The translations under genes and the position numbers were made by a program. The notes beneath the pieces are model-generated. The model was given only the letters and a program-made list of their open reading frames with translations. It was not told where the DNA came from and did no database searches. 64,000 nucleotides of DNA from NCBI RefSeq assembly GCF_030013905.1, contig NZ_CP124862.1, positions 2,297,051 to 2,361,050 on the forward strand. Direction: 5' to 3'. This stretch comes from Petroclostridium sp. X23 (GTDB lineage: Bacteria; Bacillota; Clostridia; SK-Y3). Shown piece after piece: positions 16,508 through 25,551 of this stretch; positions within the stretch are counted from its first letter, which is position 1; the number at the start of each line of letters is the position of its first letter.

Positions 16508-16572
16508 ATACATAAACACAAAATGAATCCTTTTTTTACATATCTAGGAATCATTTTGTGTGCTTATGTATA
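16508..16572. terminator. Large hairpin between convergent genes (candidate terminator)
   Basis: Left arm 16508-16530 and right arm 16546-16572 form an imperfect 23-bp inverted repeat (ATACATAA and CACAAAATGA blocks). It lies just after the S-component gene. There is no clear U run, so terminator function is inferred from position only. Confidence 0.5.
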
Positions 16573-16616
16573 AGAAATCTGCCTATTTCTTCATTATTAT
16601 GAAGTTTTCTTTTGTA

Positions 16617-16658
16617 CTCATTCTTTAACTATTGATGATAATATAGTTAAAGAATGAG
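16617..16658. repeat. Perfect 16-bp inverted repeat at the end of citX
   Basis: CTCATTCTTTAACTAT (16617-16632), a 10-nt loop, and its exact reverse complement (16643-16658). It covers the last codons and stop of citX, so the 3' end of the coding sequence is itself a hairpin. Confidence 0.85.
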
Positions 16659-17178
16659 ATGAAACAGCCATCTTTTCCTTAAGCTGCTCTACACATGTGG
16701 AGATTTCATCCGGAGAATGTCTTCTTTTAGATACACAAACCATGGCAGAATTGTCACAAATAAAGCATCTTCTTGGAGCTATAGCAATGTCTTCGCGTCC
16801 AACGGGAGTGCCGTCAATATCCATCACATCAATATCAAGCATACGTGCACCTGTAACATTCTCCTCAACCTTAACACATATTCTTTTGATGCTTTTAGCC
16901 TCTGTTTCAATAGAAATGAAAAAAGCAGGCCCATCTTCCCCGCAAATATAATCCTCAAAATAAGCATGATGGCCATTCAGAATTAAACTGCTTAGAAATG
17001 TTCTGCAAAAGTATTGAAATAGCGTACAGAATTCATCATCGGTACGATAGACTATCGGTATACATAATGTAACAGTGATCAAACACCTACGTTTCTCTTT
17101 TACCAACTTCCTACGCATTTCCCAACGCTGTTCCCTTGCCGCAAGTACCTTTAATAATTCTTGATTTATATCTTCCAC
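16618..17178 (-). CDS. citX: CitX, apo-citrate lyase phosphoribosyl-dephospho-CoA transferase
   Basis: CitX transfers the 2'-(5''-triphosphoribosyl)-3'-dephospho-CoA group onto the acyl carrier subunit CitD. The signature block is complete: GARMLDIDVMDIDGTPVGR, RRCFICDNSAMVC and RRHSPDEI. The family usually has about 180 residues and begins with ILxAREQR; here VLAAREQRWEMR occurs close to the N-terminus. I therefore start at GTG 17178 (186 residues), which has GGAGG 9 nt upstream; the longer open frame to 17346 overlaps citG and has no site. It is last in the leftward tricarboxylate cluster, 28 bp after citG. Confidence 0.92.
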   Translation of the reverse strand: MEDINQELLKVLAAREQRWEMRRKLVKEKRRCLITVTLCIPIVYRTDDEFCTLFQYFCRTFLSSLILNGHHAYFEDYICGEDGPAFFISIETEAKSIKRICVKVEENVTGARMLDIDVMDIDGTPVGREDIAIAPRRCFICDNSAMVCVSKRRHSPDEISTCVEQLKEKMAVSSHSLTILSSIVKE

Positions 17179-17206
17179 CTCAAACAACCTCCATACAACT
17201 TCTACA

Positions 17207-18073
17207 TCATTCCAAAAGCTTTTCCATATGATCCAATGCAATTGCAACTGAAAGTAAGTCTGCACATCCTCCTGGGCTGATATTACGTTTTGTATATTCC
17301 TGATCCATACGAATGAGTTCATCCTTGCCCTGGACTGACAACGCACCGCCTAAGCCAAGTACCTTGTTAGCAGAACTTCTCACATATTCCATCATATGAA
17401 TGCCACACCTTGAAATGACATTGGTATCTTCAACTTTAGTCATAAGATGAAGCAATGTTTCCAAATAAATATCATTTTTGCTGTGCATGTCATAAGAAAA
17501 CAAATTTTTCATTACAGGAAGTGCATACATTCTTACAGAGTAAAAACCCGATGCCGCTTCTCCACGAATACCCTTTATCCCATAAGCTGCATAAAGTTTA
17601 CGTCCCTTGGTCATCGCCAAAGAATCAGAAGGCGTTGAAAAATCTTTCTGCGCTGCCTGAGCAATGGCACCTGCCACATCGCAAATCATATCTGCTGAAA
17701 CATACTGCTTTGTTTTATAACAATATGCCGCTGCAGTTGCAATGATTCCTAAAGAAAAGATAGCCCCTTTATGTGTGTTTACACCATTAGTAGCCTTAAA
17801 CATAGCTTCTTCACATTCAATACCTAAAGGACGTATCTTGCTAAGAGTGGTATCATCAATATGAGCCAAAAGTCTTCCATATTCTGCAAATCTAGTAAAG
17901 TAATGCGAGATCGCTGCAATACTACTTATAAAAGTGAAAAAATTCATATCTTGGTGAGCACCATTCGTTAAAGGATCTACCAATCCCGGCTTTGGATAGA
18001 CAGAAACCTCATAAAGAAGAGCCGATACACAACATGTGCCAATTCTTTCATTAATATTCATAATAGTTTTCAT
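17207..18073 (-). CDS. citG: CitG, triphosphoribosyl-dephospho-CoA synthase
   Basis: CitG makes the citrate lyase prosthetic-group precursor from ATP and dephospho-CoA. The 288-residue protein shows the family motifs VYPKPGLVDPLTNGAHQDM, NTHKGAIFSLG, IRGEAASGF and SPGGCADLLSVA. No membrane segment or signal peptide. ATG at 18073 has GAGGAGG 6 nt upstream; a GTG at 18079 lies against that site. It is followed by citX and belongs to the citrate lyase cluster although the lyase subunits are 9 kb upstream, separated by the transporter genes. Confidence 0.93.
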   Translation of the reverse strand: MKTIMNINERIGTCCVSALLYEVSVYPKPGLVDPLTNGAHQDMNFFTFISSIAAISHYFTRFAEYGRLLAHIDDTTLSKIRPLGIECEEAMFKATNGVNTHKGAIFSLGIIATAAAYCYKTKQYVSADMICDVAGAIAQAAQKDFSTPSDSLAMTKGRKLYAAYGIKGIRGEAASGFYSVRMYALPVMKNLFSYDMHSKNDIYLETLLHLMTKVEDTNVISRCGIHMMEYVRSSANKVLGLGGALSVQGKDELIRMDQEYTKRNISPGGCADLLSVAIALDHMEKLLE

Positions 18074-18151
18074 AGGCACCCTCCTCTATCCATAACATTA
18101 TTATATAATATCCGGCTACAATCAACACAATACCATACCTTACCTTACAGT

Positions 18152-18199
18152 TAATAATATCGGAGACAGGTTCTTCGAAACCTGTCTCCGATATTATTA
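18152..18199. terminator. Strong hairpin between the DUF6282 gene and citG
   Basis: A near-perfect inverted repeat of about 22 bp per arm (AATAATATCGGAGACAGG and its complement) encloses a CTTCGA loop. Both genes are read leftward across it. It lacks a clear U run but is very stable, so it may end transcription, attenuate it before citG-citX, or protect the 3' end of the upstream message. Confidence 0.6.
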
Positions 18200-18252
18200 G
18201 AATTCAATAAACAACTCTTTTATAGATGGTTAAATATAATTTGAAGTAATCG

Positions 18253-19131
18253 TTAATCCAAATCCAAAAGTTTATTATAATTGTCACTGAACATGGTATA
18301 GAGATCTTTCTCAGAAATACCCATGTAGTTAAGCGTTTGCACAAACATTCTCATTGTCTCCGGCGCAAGGGTTTTTCTCGGTTGTCCGGTATCAGTAGAG
18401 ATAACAATATTCTTGCTGCCCACAAGCTCTATCGCCTCTTTATAAAGAGACATCGGAATGGGTTTTGGAAGCGGACTCAGTGCATTTCCGGCGCAAAATT
18501 CCACATACGCACCCATATCAACAGCTTTTTTAATCTGTTCCACCGTACAGGACGGGGGACCGAAGAAAGGATGTGTCAATACTACCTTCTGACAACCAAT
18601 TTCCCTTGCGGCAGCAATCACCTTCAACGCTTCTTCGGCGGATAAATGACTGGTACCAATAATAGCATTGTGTTTTTTGACCAGTTCCAATACAGTATAT
18701 ACTTGAGGAATTAGTTCTCCATTTTCATCCAGAACTGTAATGCCCTCTATAGGATAGCTGGTCACACCATCTCCTTGATGGCCGTAAGCCCCAAGTTTTC
18801 CGGTTTCTTTATAATGTGCAAGAGAATGGTAGGAAGGCATCCAAATTTGAACAGCTCCCAGCTTTAACGCAACATCTACTGCTGCAGGATTAATTCCTCC
18901 CGCTTGATGATTTAATACAACACCCCCAAAAACTTTTATACCCTCTACTTGCTTTTGAGTGTGATATGCCCTTGTCATGGTGGTATCTGCGTGACATTTA
19001 TAGACTACCGCTCTCATTCCCGCATCCCGACATACTATCGCAGTTTCAATATCATCTGCTACACGGTCGAAAATATCCGGTGTAGTATGGATGTGCAAGT
19101 CACAAGCGCCTTCAATACTAATTTTAGCCAA
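18253..19131 (-). CDS. DUF6282 amidohydrolase-like metal-dependent hydrolase
   Basis: A cytosolic TIM-barrel hydrolase of about 292 residues. It has the metal-ligand pattern of amidohydrolases: HIHTTPD near the N-terminus (HxH), TSHLS, LTHPFFG and a late Asp in STDTGQPRKT. It matches the DUF6282 family, whose reaction is unknown. The start is uncertain. TTG at 19131 has AAAGGA about 10 nt upstream, while GTG at 19140 touches the site. Both overlap the end of the TRAP permease gene, showing co-transcription. Its place directly after a TRAP transporter suggests it processes an imported compound, possibly by opening a ring or lactone; this is inference. Confidence 0.7.
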   Translation of the reverse strand: MAKISIEGACDLHIHTTPDIFDRVADDIETAIVCRDAGMRAVVYKCHADTTMTRAYHTQKQVEGIKVFGGVVLNHQAGGINPAAVDVALKLGAVQIWMPSYHSLAHYKETGKLGAYGHQGDGVTSYPIEGITVLDENGELIPQVYTVLELVKKHNAIIGTSHLSAEEALKVIAAAREIGCQKVVLTHPFFGPPSCTVEQIKKAVDMGAYVEFCAGNALSPLPKPIPMSLYKEAIELVGSKNIVISTDTGQPRKTLAPETMRMFVQTLNYMGISEKDLYTMFSDNYNKLLDLD

Positions 19132-21013
19132 TCTGACCACTTCCTTTCTTCATTTTATTCAAATCACTGGACATAACAATGGAAATTCCTCCGACAACAA
19201 GTCCGATTAAGCTCCATGCCATATTTGGAATAAGTAGGAATATTCCTCCGATAAACATAATAACTCTCAAAATCATGTTCATTCTCTTGTTTGTGTAACC
19301 GGCAATAGCTAAACCGATTATAAAAACGCCGATAATGGCAGTTATAACACCAAGCGCAATATTGTAAGGGTTCCCCATTAATAATAGGGCTTTATTGTAC
19401 GCAAAAGTATACGGAACCACAAACGCCGGTATTGCAAGCAGACATGACAGCCATCCGGTTTTCAACCAATTGGCCTCCGCTATGCCTGCACTGAGGAATA
19501 CCGCAGCACAAACAGGCGGCGTAATGGTAGCAAGGGTTGAAAAATAAAAAACAAAAATATGTGCAATCAATGGTTGTATATCTAATGAAATCAAAGCAGG
19601 TGCAAGAATAGCTGCCGCAAGTACATATGCAGCTGTTGTCGGAAGTCCCATGCCTAAAATGATACAAACAAACATGGACAGCACCAAACAAAGAAACAGG
19701 TTATTCTGTCCTATACTTACAATCAGATCAGACAGCTTTACTCCGAAACCTGTCATGGAAATTAATGAAATAGCAATCTGAGCGCCTGCCAGTAATGCAG
19801 CCATATCCAATATGCTGGATGCACCTTTCATAGATACGTCAAAACAAAGTTTTCCTGTATCTTTTGCTGCTGTTGAAGCACTTTTAGTACGTATAAAATA
19901 GCATATCGCGCAAGTAATAATAGAAGCAATGGTTGCATAAAAAGCTGCGATAGTCACTGTATAATTACTTACCAAGAAAAATATAAAAACAATAATGGGT
20001 ATAAAAATGATAGAATATTCCACATACGAAATCTTTTCTTTCACAGCAGTCCCGCGAATTCCCAGCTTTAAAGAGAGAAAATGCAACGCAACAAATGCTC
20101 CAAAATAATATAAAAATGCCGGCACAATCGCTGCCACTGCAATCTTCAAGTAGGATACGCTAATCAGCTGCGCCATGATGAAGGCACCTGCACCCATCAT
20201 AGGCGGCATAATCTGACCTCCCGTGGACCCCACGGCAGAAATGGCTGCAGACCACTCACTTGAATATTTTGACCTTTTCATTAATGGTATGGTAAATGTT
20301 CCCGTTGCTACTACATTCGCCATCGCACTTCCGGAAATCATTCCAAAAAGCCCACTTGCAATAAGTGAAACCTTGCCAGGTCCGCCAACAGATTTACCTG
20401 TTAAAATTTGCCCTAACTTTATAAAGGTTTGTGATCCCCCTGTAGCAGAAAGCACCGCGCCAAAGATACCAAACATGGCTAACATTGTTGCTGAAAGTCC
20501 TACCATTGTACCCCATATCCCATTGGTACTATGATAGAAATTTTGGAAAATATAATCAAAGCTAAACCGTTGATGTCCCCACATGCCCGGGAAATATTCT
20601 CCATAGTACGCATATATCAAAAATACTGCCGCCATAATAGGGAACGTCAATCCCACCGCTCTTCTGCTGGCTTCCAAAGTCAATATGACCAACACAACAG
20701 CAAAAAAAGTATCCAAAGGACTAACCCATTGAAGCGGATCCCATAATATTTTTTGATACGTAAAGAACATATAGAGCGTTGACCCGGCAGCTAATATTGA
20801 AAATATAATATCGATGACAGGTACCTTATCCATATCCTTGCCTTTACGCATTGGTTTCAGAAGAAAACACAACGTAAGCACAAAGAACAGGTGAACACTT
20901 CTCTGAACGATGTCGGGAAATGCCCCAAATCCTGATGTATAAATCTGAAATATAACCAAGGAAACGGATAAAACCGTGATAATCCATTTCCAAAAACCGT
21001 TTAACTTTCTCAT
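19124..21013 (-). CDS. TRAP transporter fused permease (4TM + 12TM)
   Basis: This 629-residue membrane protein fuses the small (DctQ) and large (DctM) permease parts, as is usual with TAXI-type binding proteins. The N-terminal ~180 residues hold several helices. The large domain shows GLFGMISGSAMANVVATG and GGQIMPPMMGAGAFIMAQL in pieces, and the second half repeats GMGLPTTAAYVLAAAI and TPPVCAAVFLSAGIA. Transport would be driven by a Na+ or H+ gradient. ATG at 21013 has GAGGGG 7 nt upstream. The matching solute-binding protein gene lies upstream, separated by a 272-bp spacer with inverted repeats. Confidence 0.93.
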   Translation of the reverse strand: MRKLNGFWKWIITVLSVSLVIFQIYTSGFGAFPDIVQRSVHLFFVLTLCFLLKPMRKGKDMDKVPVIDIIFSILAAGSTLYMFFTYQKILWDPLQWVSPLDTFFAVVLVILTLEASRRAVGLTFPIMAAVFLIYAYYGEYFPGMWGHQRFSFDYIFQNFYHSTNGIWGTMVGLSATMLAMFGIFGAVLSATGGSQTFIKLGQILTGKSVGGPGKVSLIASGLFGMISGSAMANVVATGTFTIPLMKRSKYSSEWSAAISAVGSTGGQIMPPMMGAGAFIMAQLISVSYLKIAVAAIVPAFLYYFGAFVALHFLSLKLGIRGTAVKEKISYVEYSIIFIPIIVFIFFLVSNYTVTIAAFYATIASIITCAICYFIRTKSASTAAKDTGKLCFDVSMKGASSILDMAALLAGAQIAISLISMTGFGVKLSDLIVSIGQNNLFLCLVLSMFVCIILGMGLPTTAAYVLAAAILAPALISLDIQPLIAHIFVFYFSTLATITPPVCAAVFLSAGIAEANWLKTGWLSCLLAIPAFVVPYTFAYNKALLLMGNPYNIALGVITAIIGVFIIGLAIAGYTNKRMNMILRVIMFIGGIFLLIPNMAWSLIGLVVGGISIVMSSDLNKMKKGSGQIG

Positions 21014-21052
21014 AATACAACCCCTCGTATCATTAATATGTTTATATCTTGA

Positions 21053-21207
21053 AAGGTATATGTCATGCAGCTAATATCGGTAATATCGTTTAGCAATCGG
21101 ACAGTAAGCACTTGATGGTGGCGTACTTATTATTTTTATTTTGATACTTGCTTACTTTTCGATAGTATCGCTTTGTACACTTTCACAGAACACATGACAT
21201 ATACCTT
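21053..21207. repeat. Nested inverted repeats between TAXI and TRAP permease genes
   Basis: AAGGTATATGTCATG (21053-21067) is exactly complementary to 21193-21207. Inside, AGTAAGCA (21103-21110) is complementary to 21149-21156, and CGATAGTATCG (21160-21170) is a small palindrome. The 155-nt block could fold as one branched RNA in the transcript. Confidence 0.6.
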
Positions 21208-21285
21208 AACAAACTTGAACACAGAACAACCATTAAAACATATGGTTCATATATAAATATACAGGTATATCAACATCTATGTTCT

Positions 21286-22320
21286 TTATTGTTTATATTC
21301 AGGAGGTGTTAATTTTTCAGGAACATCATAACCCTTTTCTTTTAAATATTGAACAGTTCCAGCATGAAGAGGAATAGGAGATTTTAATGCTAGTTCCAAA
21401 ATGTCCGTATCTGCTCCTTGTGCATATGCACTCGCCCAAATTTCTTTCCCCTCTTCACACATTGCCTTAACCATCTTGTAACCATCTTCTTGTGAAAGCT
21501 TGCTGGTAGTCTGGGCACCCTGCATGGTTGCCATTGTTCTTACATCTTCATCTACGCCCTGGTATGTTCCTGCCGGAATGGTAAAATCGATCATATAAGG
21601 ATACCTTTCGTTAACCTTTTTAATCTCTTCATCCGACAAGCTTATAATATTGATTGGCTGTGCTGCAACCAATTGCATTACATAGCTGTCATTTACAGGT
21701 CCGAGCTTTACAGTTCCTATAATTTGTCTATTTGCATACGCATCGGCCGCATCAGACTGTCCGGCTTCAAAGTAATCCGGTTTTACACCTAAAATATCCA
21801 TAATTGAAAAAGTAATGGCTGCGGCAGATGTTCCTGTACCACCCGGATTAAATTTCTTTCCGTTTAAATCACTAAGAGATTTCACCCCCGAATCCTTTGA
21901 TACGACAAAATGCTCGGGCGTGATTTGATGATACCAAAGCATTCTAGCCTCTTTGTTTGCTTGACCCTCAAAAGACCCTGTTCCGCTGTAATTTTCATAA
22001 TCGGTGCTGGATACCGAATTACCTACGGCAACTTCACCGCTGCGAACACGTTTTGTAATGTCTACAGCACCCTGCGACTCAGAAACAGTAATCTGAAATT
22101 CCGGATGTACTGTAGAAATCGCTTTACCAACAGCTACCCAATATGGATAAACCGCAGAACTGGCAGGCGGCGCCGCAAACGTCATAAACTGTCTCTTTGC
22201 CGGTTTTTTACCGGCATCTCCGCTAGCTGAATCTCCGGCCGGATCATTTTTGGAACAACCTGCGAATATAGCCAATGTTAGTACAATAGATAATAAAAAT
22301 GCTAATTTTCTTTTCATCAT
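21286..22320 (-). CDS. TAXI-family TRAP transporter solute-binding lipoprotein
   Basis: The 344-residue extracytoplasmic protein captures substrate for the TRAP permease. It has a lipoprotein signal (LSIVLTLAIFAGCS, lipid-modified Cys about residue 22). The TAXI fold shows FMTFAAPPASSAVYPYWVAVGKAI, KFNPGGTGTSAAAITFSIM and a C-terminal IPLHAGTVQYLKEKG. The ATG at 22320 has AGGAGGG 6 nt upstream and gives the signal peptide a normal length; the longer open frame adds 26 residues without a site. TAXI proteins bind C4-dicarboxylates, amino acids or related acids; the ligand here is unknown. Confidence 0.92.
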   Translation of the reverse strand: MMKRKLAFLLSIVLTLAIFAGCSKNDPAGDSASGDAGKKPAKRQFMTFAAPPASSAVYPYWVAVGKAISTVHPEFQITVSESQGAVDITKRVRSGEVAVGNSVSSTDYENYSGTGSFEGQANKEARMLWYHQITPEHFVVSKDSGVKSLSDLNGKKFNPGGTGTSAAAITFSIMDILGVKPDYFEAGQSDAADAYANRQIIGTVKLGPVNDSYVMQLVAAQPINIISLSDEEIKKVNERYPYMIDFTIPAGTYQGVDEDVRTMATMQGAQTTSKLSQEDGYKMVKAMCEEGKEIWASAYAQGADTDILELALKSPIPLHAGTVQYLKEKGYDVPEKLTPPEYKQ

Positions 22321-22390
22321 ATAATTCCCTCCTAAAATTCCCCGCGCAAGGTATAGTATCTCCCCACACGGTTTAATAATTCTTTTGTTC

Positions 22391-23890
22391 TTAAACACTC
22401 ATTTTAGATTTCTCTTTCATAATATAGGGCTTAATAACCGGATATGCCAACATGGCAATACACGCCAACATAAGAACTGCAGTAATTGGCTTAGTGAACA
22501 CAGCTATATAATTACCGTTATCTAGCATTATCGCTCTTCTGAGATTGGATTCACACATTTCTCCAAGCACCAATCCCAATATCAATGCAGCTGCATTGAA
22601 ACCAAATTTTTTAAAAATATATCCCAATATCCCCGCAATAATCATTAGCAAAACATCACCTGTACTATTGCCAAGGGCGAAGCTGCCTATCACAGAAAGC
22701 ATAATGATTACCGTACCCAATACACTGTATGGAATTGCAAGGATTTTACTAAAGATTTTGGCAATACCAACTGCAATGATTACCATAATAATGTTGGTTA
22801 CTATCATTGAAGCAAACACGCTGGAAAGATATTGCGGCTGCGTCTTAATGAGCATCGGACCCATCTGCACTCCCTTAAGTACTAATGCGGTCATCATTAC
22901 TGCAGCTGCATTACCACCGGGAATACCAAGCGCAAGGAGCGGAACCATGGATCCGCCGGTAGCTGCGTTATTAGCAGTCTCGGAAGCAGCGACACCTTCC
23001 GGTGCACCTTTCCCATATTTATCCGGTGTCTTGGACATTTTAACTTCAGTGGTATAGCTGAGAAACGAAGCAATTGTAGCACCAGCACCGGGAAGAATGC
23101 CAACCATTGTTCCCAATACTCCGGATCGAATAACCGTCCACTTCATCAACCAAAGTTCCTTAAGAGAAATCAGCGTAGCTTTAATCTTACTACTGCTTTT
23201 ATCAAGACTCTCCATTTTAGTACGCTTTACAGTTTGCTTTAAGACTTCGGTAATGGCAAACATACCTATCATCACAGGTATCATTTGTATTCCATTAAGA
23301 AGTGTGGAGTTACCCCAGGTAAACCTTGCAAACCCCATTAACGGATCCATCCCCACTGTTGCCAGCCATAAACCGATAAGACCGGATATGATTGTTTGAA
23401 CAACATTTCCGTCATCCAGGCAGGTCAAAACCGAAAGCCCTAAAAAAGAAACTGCGAAGAGCTCTGATGGACCGAATTTTAATGCAGCACCTGCCAGCTG
23501 TGGTGCAAGTAAAAACATAGCAAAGGCAGCTACAATCCCCCCGATAGCAGATGTGACAAGTGAGATTCCCAATGCTTTACCTGCTTCTCCCCTGGCTGCC
23601 ATAGGATATCCATCAAATGTTGTGGGCGCACTGGCAGGAGTCCCAGGAATTTTAAAGAGAATTGCCGTAATACCCCCGCCTGTAATTGATGCACAATAAA
23701 CAGCAACCAAAAATGCAATAGAAACCAAAGGTGTCATGGAGTAAGTAAAAGTCATTGCTAAAACAACAGCCATAGAAGCACTTACTCCCGGCATTGCACC
23801 AAATATTACACCAAGGATTGTCCCACCGACGATATATGCAAATGTAACAGGACTTAGAACAACTTGAAAACCCTGAATCAACAATTCCAT
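22391..23890 (-). CDS. tctA: TctA, large permease of tripartite tricarboxylate transporter
   Basis: This 499-residue polytopic membrane protein is the large subunit of a TTT transporter. It shows the two family motifs: GVIFGAMPGVSASMAVV at the N-terminus with its repeat GTMVGILPGAGATIASFLSY, and GIPGTPASAPTTFDGYPMA with its second copy ALGIPGGNAAAVMM. ATG at 23890 has GGAGGG 10 nt upstream. It forms an operon with tctB (18 bp) and tctC. TTT systems take up citrate and related carboxylates by secondary transport, which fits the citrate lyase genes next to it. Confidence 0.94.
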   Translation of the reverse strand: MELLIQGFQVVLSPVTFAYIVGGTILGVIFGAMPGVSASMAVVLAMTFTYSMTPLVSIAFLVAVYCASITGGGITAILFKIPGTPASAPTTFDGYPMAARGEAGKALGISLVTSAIGGIVAAFAMFLLAPQLAGAALKFGPSELFAVSFLGLSVLTCLDDGNVVQTIISGLIGLWLATVGMDPLMGFARFTWGNSTLLNGIQMIPVMIGMFAITEVLKQTVKRTKMESLDKSSSKIKATLISLKELWLMKWTVIRSGVLGTMVGILPGAGATIASFLSYTTEVKMSKTPDKYGKGAPEGVAASETANNAATGGSMVPLLALGIPGGNAAAVMMTALVLKGVQMGPMLIKTQPQYLSSVFASMIVTNIIMVIIAVGIAKIFSKILAIPYSVLGTVIIMLSVIGSFALGNSTGDVLLMIIAGILGYIFKKFGFNAAALILGLVLGEMCESNLRRAIMLDNGNYIAVFTKPITAVLMLACIAMLAYPVIKPYIMKEKSKMSV

Positions 23891-23908
23891 AGTTTTATAT
23901 CCCTCCAC

Positions 23909-24412
23909 TTATATTGTTTCAAGGAGCAAAGCAAAATCACGAAATATTCCTTTTCCTCTAGGTAACATAATATCAAGACCTCTCGAAAACAAGAAATACA
24001 GAATTACTACGCTCAATAAAGAGTATACCAATAACTTTACAATACGTTTTTCACCCAATAGTCTTGAATACAAAACTGAAGCAATAAATGAGGATAGGAT
24101 AAAACCAACATACTCTAAAAGAAACGCATAAAAAAGCAATATCGTCATACCAATAAGCAATTTACTTTTATAGAATTCCTTAAAGTTTATGTCTGTTATG
24201 GATTTAAAATTTTTTTCTTCTTTGGACGTTCTCTTAAAAATATTATACATGTTAATACATAAGAAAACTACTAGCAACACCAAAAGCATTTGAGGCCATT
24301 GTGCACCATTCATTACACCAGTCTCAGGTTTCGGAGCGGTTGAACCTACATAGAAGAAACAATACATAAAAAATAACATTAAAGCTGCATTAAATAGTAA
24401 TTCTATAACCAA
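23909..24412 (-). CDS. tctB: TctB, small permease of tripartite tricarboxylate transporter
   Basis: A 167-residue membrane protein with four hydrophobic helices, the usual TctB layout, including LLVFLCINMYNIF after an NGAQWPQ loop and a C-terminal hairpin (LLVYSLLSVVILYFLFSRGLDIMLPRG). The terminal LDIxLPRG is characteristic. The start is TTG at 24412 with GAGGTG 7 nt upstream; no in-frame ATG is near. Sits between tctC and tctA. Confidence 0.88.
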   Translation of the reverse strand: MVIELLFNAALMLFFMYCFFYVGSTAPKPETGVMNGAQWPQMLLVLLVVFLCINMYNIFKRTSKEEKNFKSITDINFKEFYKSKLLIGMTILLFYAFLLEYVGFILSSFIASVLYSRLLGEKRIVKLLVYSLLSVVILYFLFSRGLDIMLPRGKGIFRDFALLLETI

Positions 24413-24503
24413 AATACTTCACCTCGCCCTTTTTTGCAGTATCCATGGAAGAAGCCTTCGTTCTCCCACAGATATTGCAGATGATATTTTAGCAATGTAT
24501 AAA

Positions 24504-25532
24504 CTATTTGTCTAAAGCTTTTTTCATCTTCTCATAATATTCAGACCAAATCTTTTTAAATTCTTCTCTATTTGCAAAACCTGGCCTGTCATTGAGAGAT
24601 ACGGATTCCTTCCAGTCTGTCCATTCCTTTGAATCATTGGCCTTAACGATTGCTGCTTCAAGTGCTTCAATAGCTCCTTCAGGTATGCCTTTCTTTGCTA
24701 CAATACCTCTCCAAGGTCCGATATATGCTTCATACCCCAACTCCTTGGTACACTCAACATCGGATATTGTCGAAGCTCTCTTTTCACTTAAAATAACAAT
24801 GCCCTTCATGTCACCGGATTCCAAATAAGTGTTAGCATCAAACGGACTTGATAAAACCATGTCAATGTGCCCGCCCATAACCCCGGCATTTGCTTCGGCA
24901 CCGCTTGCATATGGTACTAACGGAACATCGATGCCTGCAAGGTCAAAGAGCTCCTGTACAGATACAGCATCTATCCCGGTTACCGACATCAAACCTATTT
25001 TTGCTTTACCCGGATTTGCTTTTGCATATTCAACCAATTCTTTGAAATTATTATAAGGAACATTTTTACCTGCAAAAATAACATTCGCGTCAAATACAAG
25101 CCTTGCTACCGGTTCTGTTTCGTTAAAAATATCAAAGTTTGCTGTCTTTGCAATAGCTGCGATTAAATGGGATGGTGTATACAGCGCATAAGTATAACCG
25201 TCAGCAGGCTGACTGTTTAAATACTCAGCCCCTTTTACGCCGGAAGCCCCTGAAACATTGTTAATAGTGATAGGTACGCCAATCTCTTTTTCCAGCAATG
25301 GAGCGAACGCTCTTATAGTGGTATCCGTACCGCTGCCTGGTCCAAACGGAATAACGATTTCAACTTTTCTTTCAAACTTCCATTCTTTTTGCGGGGATTC
25401 CCCAGAAGCTGCAGGTGTAGACGCTTTAGACTCGGATGCTTTAGACTCGGATGCCGGCGTACTTGAAGAACAACCTGCAATCATCATCAGAGATATGATT
25501 AAACAGAATATTACCACACTTTTCTTGTTCAT
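24504..25532 (-). CDS. tctC: TctC, tricarboxylate-binding lipoprotein
   Basis: The 342-residue binding protein has a lipobox (LMMIAGCSSS, Cys21) and a Ser/Ala-rich linker. The Bug/TctC fold follows: VEIVIPFGPGSGTDTTIRAFAPLLEK, NVSGASGVKGAEYL, and a late IGPWRGIVAKKGIPEGAIEALE. ATG at 25532 has GGGGGAT upstream. It delivers substrate to TctAB. The ligand is probably citrate or a similar carboxylate, from context; TctC-family ligands are diverse. Confidence 0.93.
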   Translation of the reverse strand: MNKKSVVIFCLIISLMMIAGCSSSTPASESKASESKASTPAASGESPQKEWKFERKVEIVIPFGPGSGTDTTIRAFAPLLEKEIGVPITINNVSGASGVKGAEYLNSQPADGYTYALYTPSHLIAAIAKTANFDIFNETEPVARLVFDANVIFAGKNVPYNNFKELVEYAKANPGKAKIGLMSVTGIDAVSVQELFDLAGIDVPLVPYASGAEANAGVMGGHIDMVLSSPFDANTYLESGDMKGIVILSEKRASTISDVECTKELGYEAYIGPWRGIVAKKGIPEGAIEALEAAIVKANDSKEWTDWKESVSLNDRPGFANREEFKKIWSEYYEKMKKALDK

Positions 25533-25551
25533 TTTTATCCCCCTTCATTTT

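Noticed and set aside
16618..17346. Longer CitX beginning at 17346
   Set aside because: The first 56 codons overlap citG, have no ribosome site and lie outside the family's usual length.
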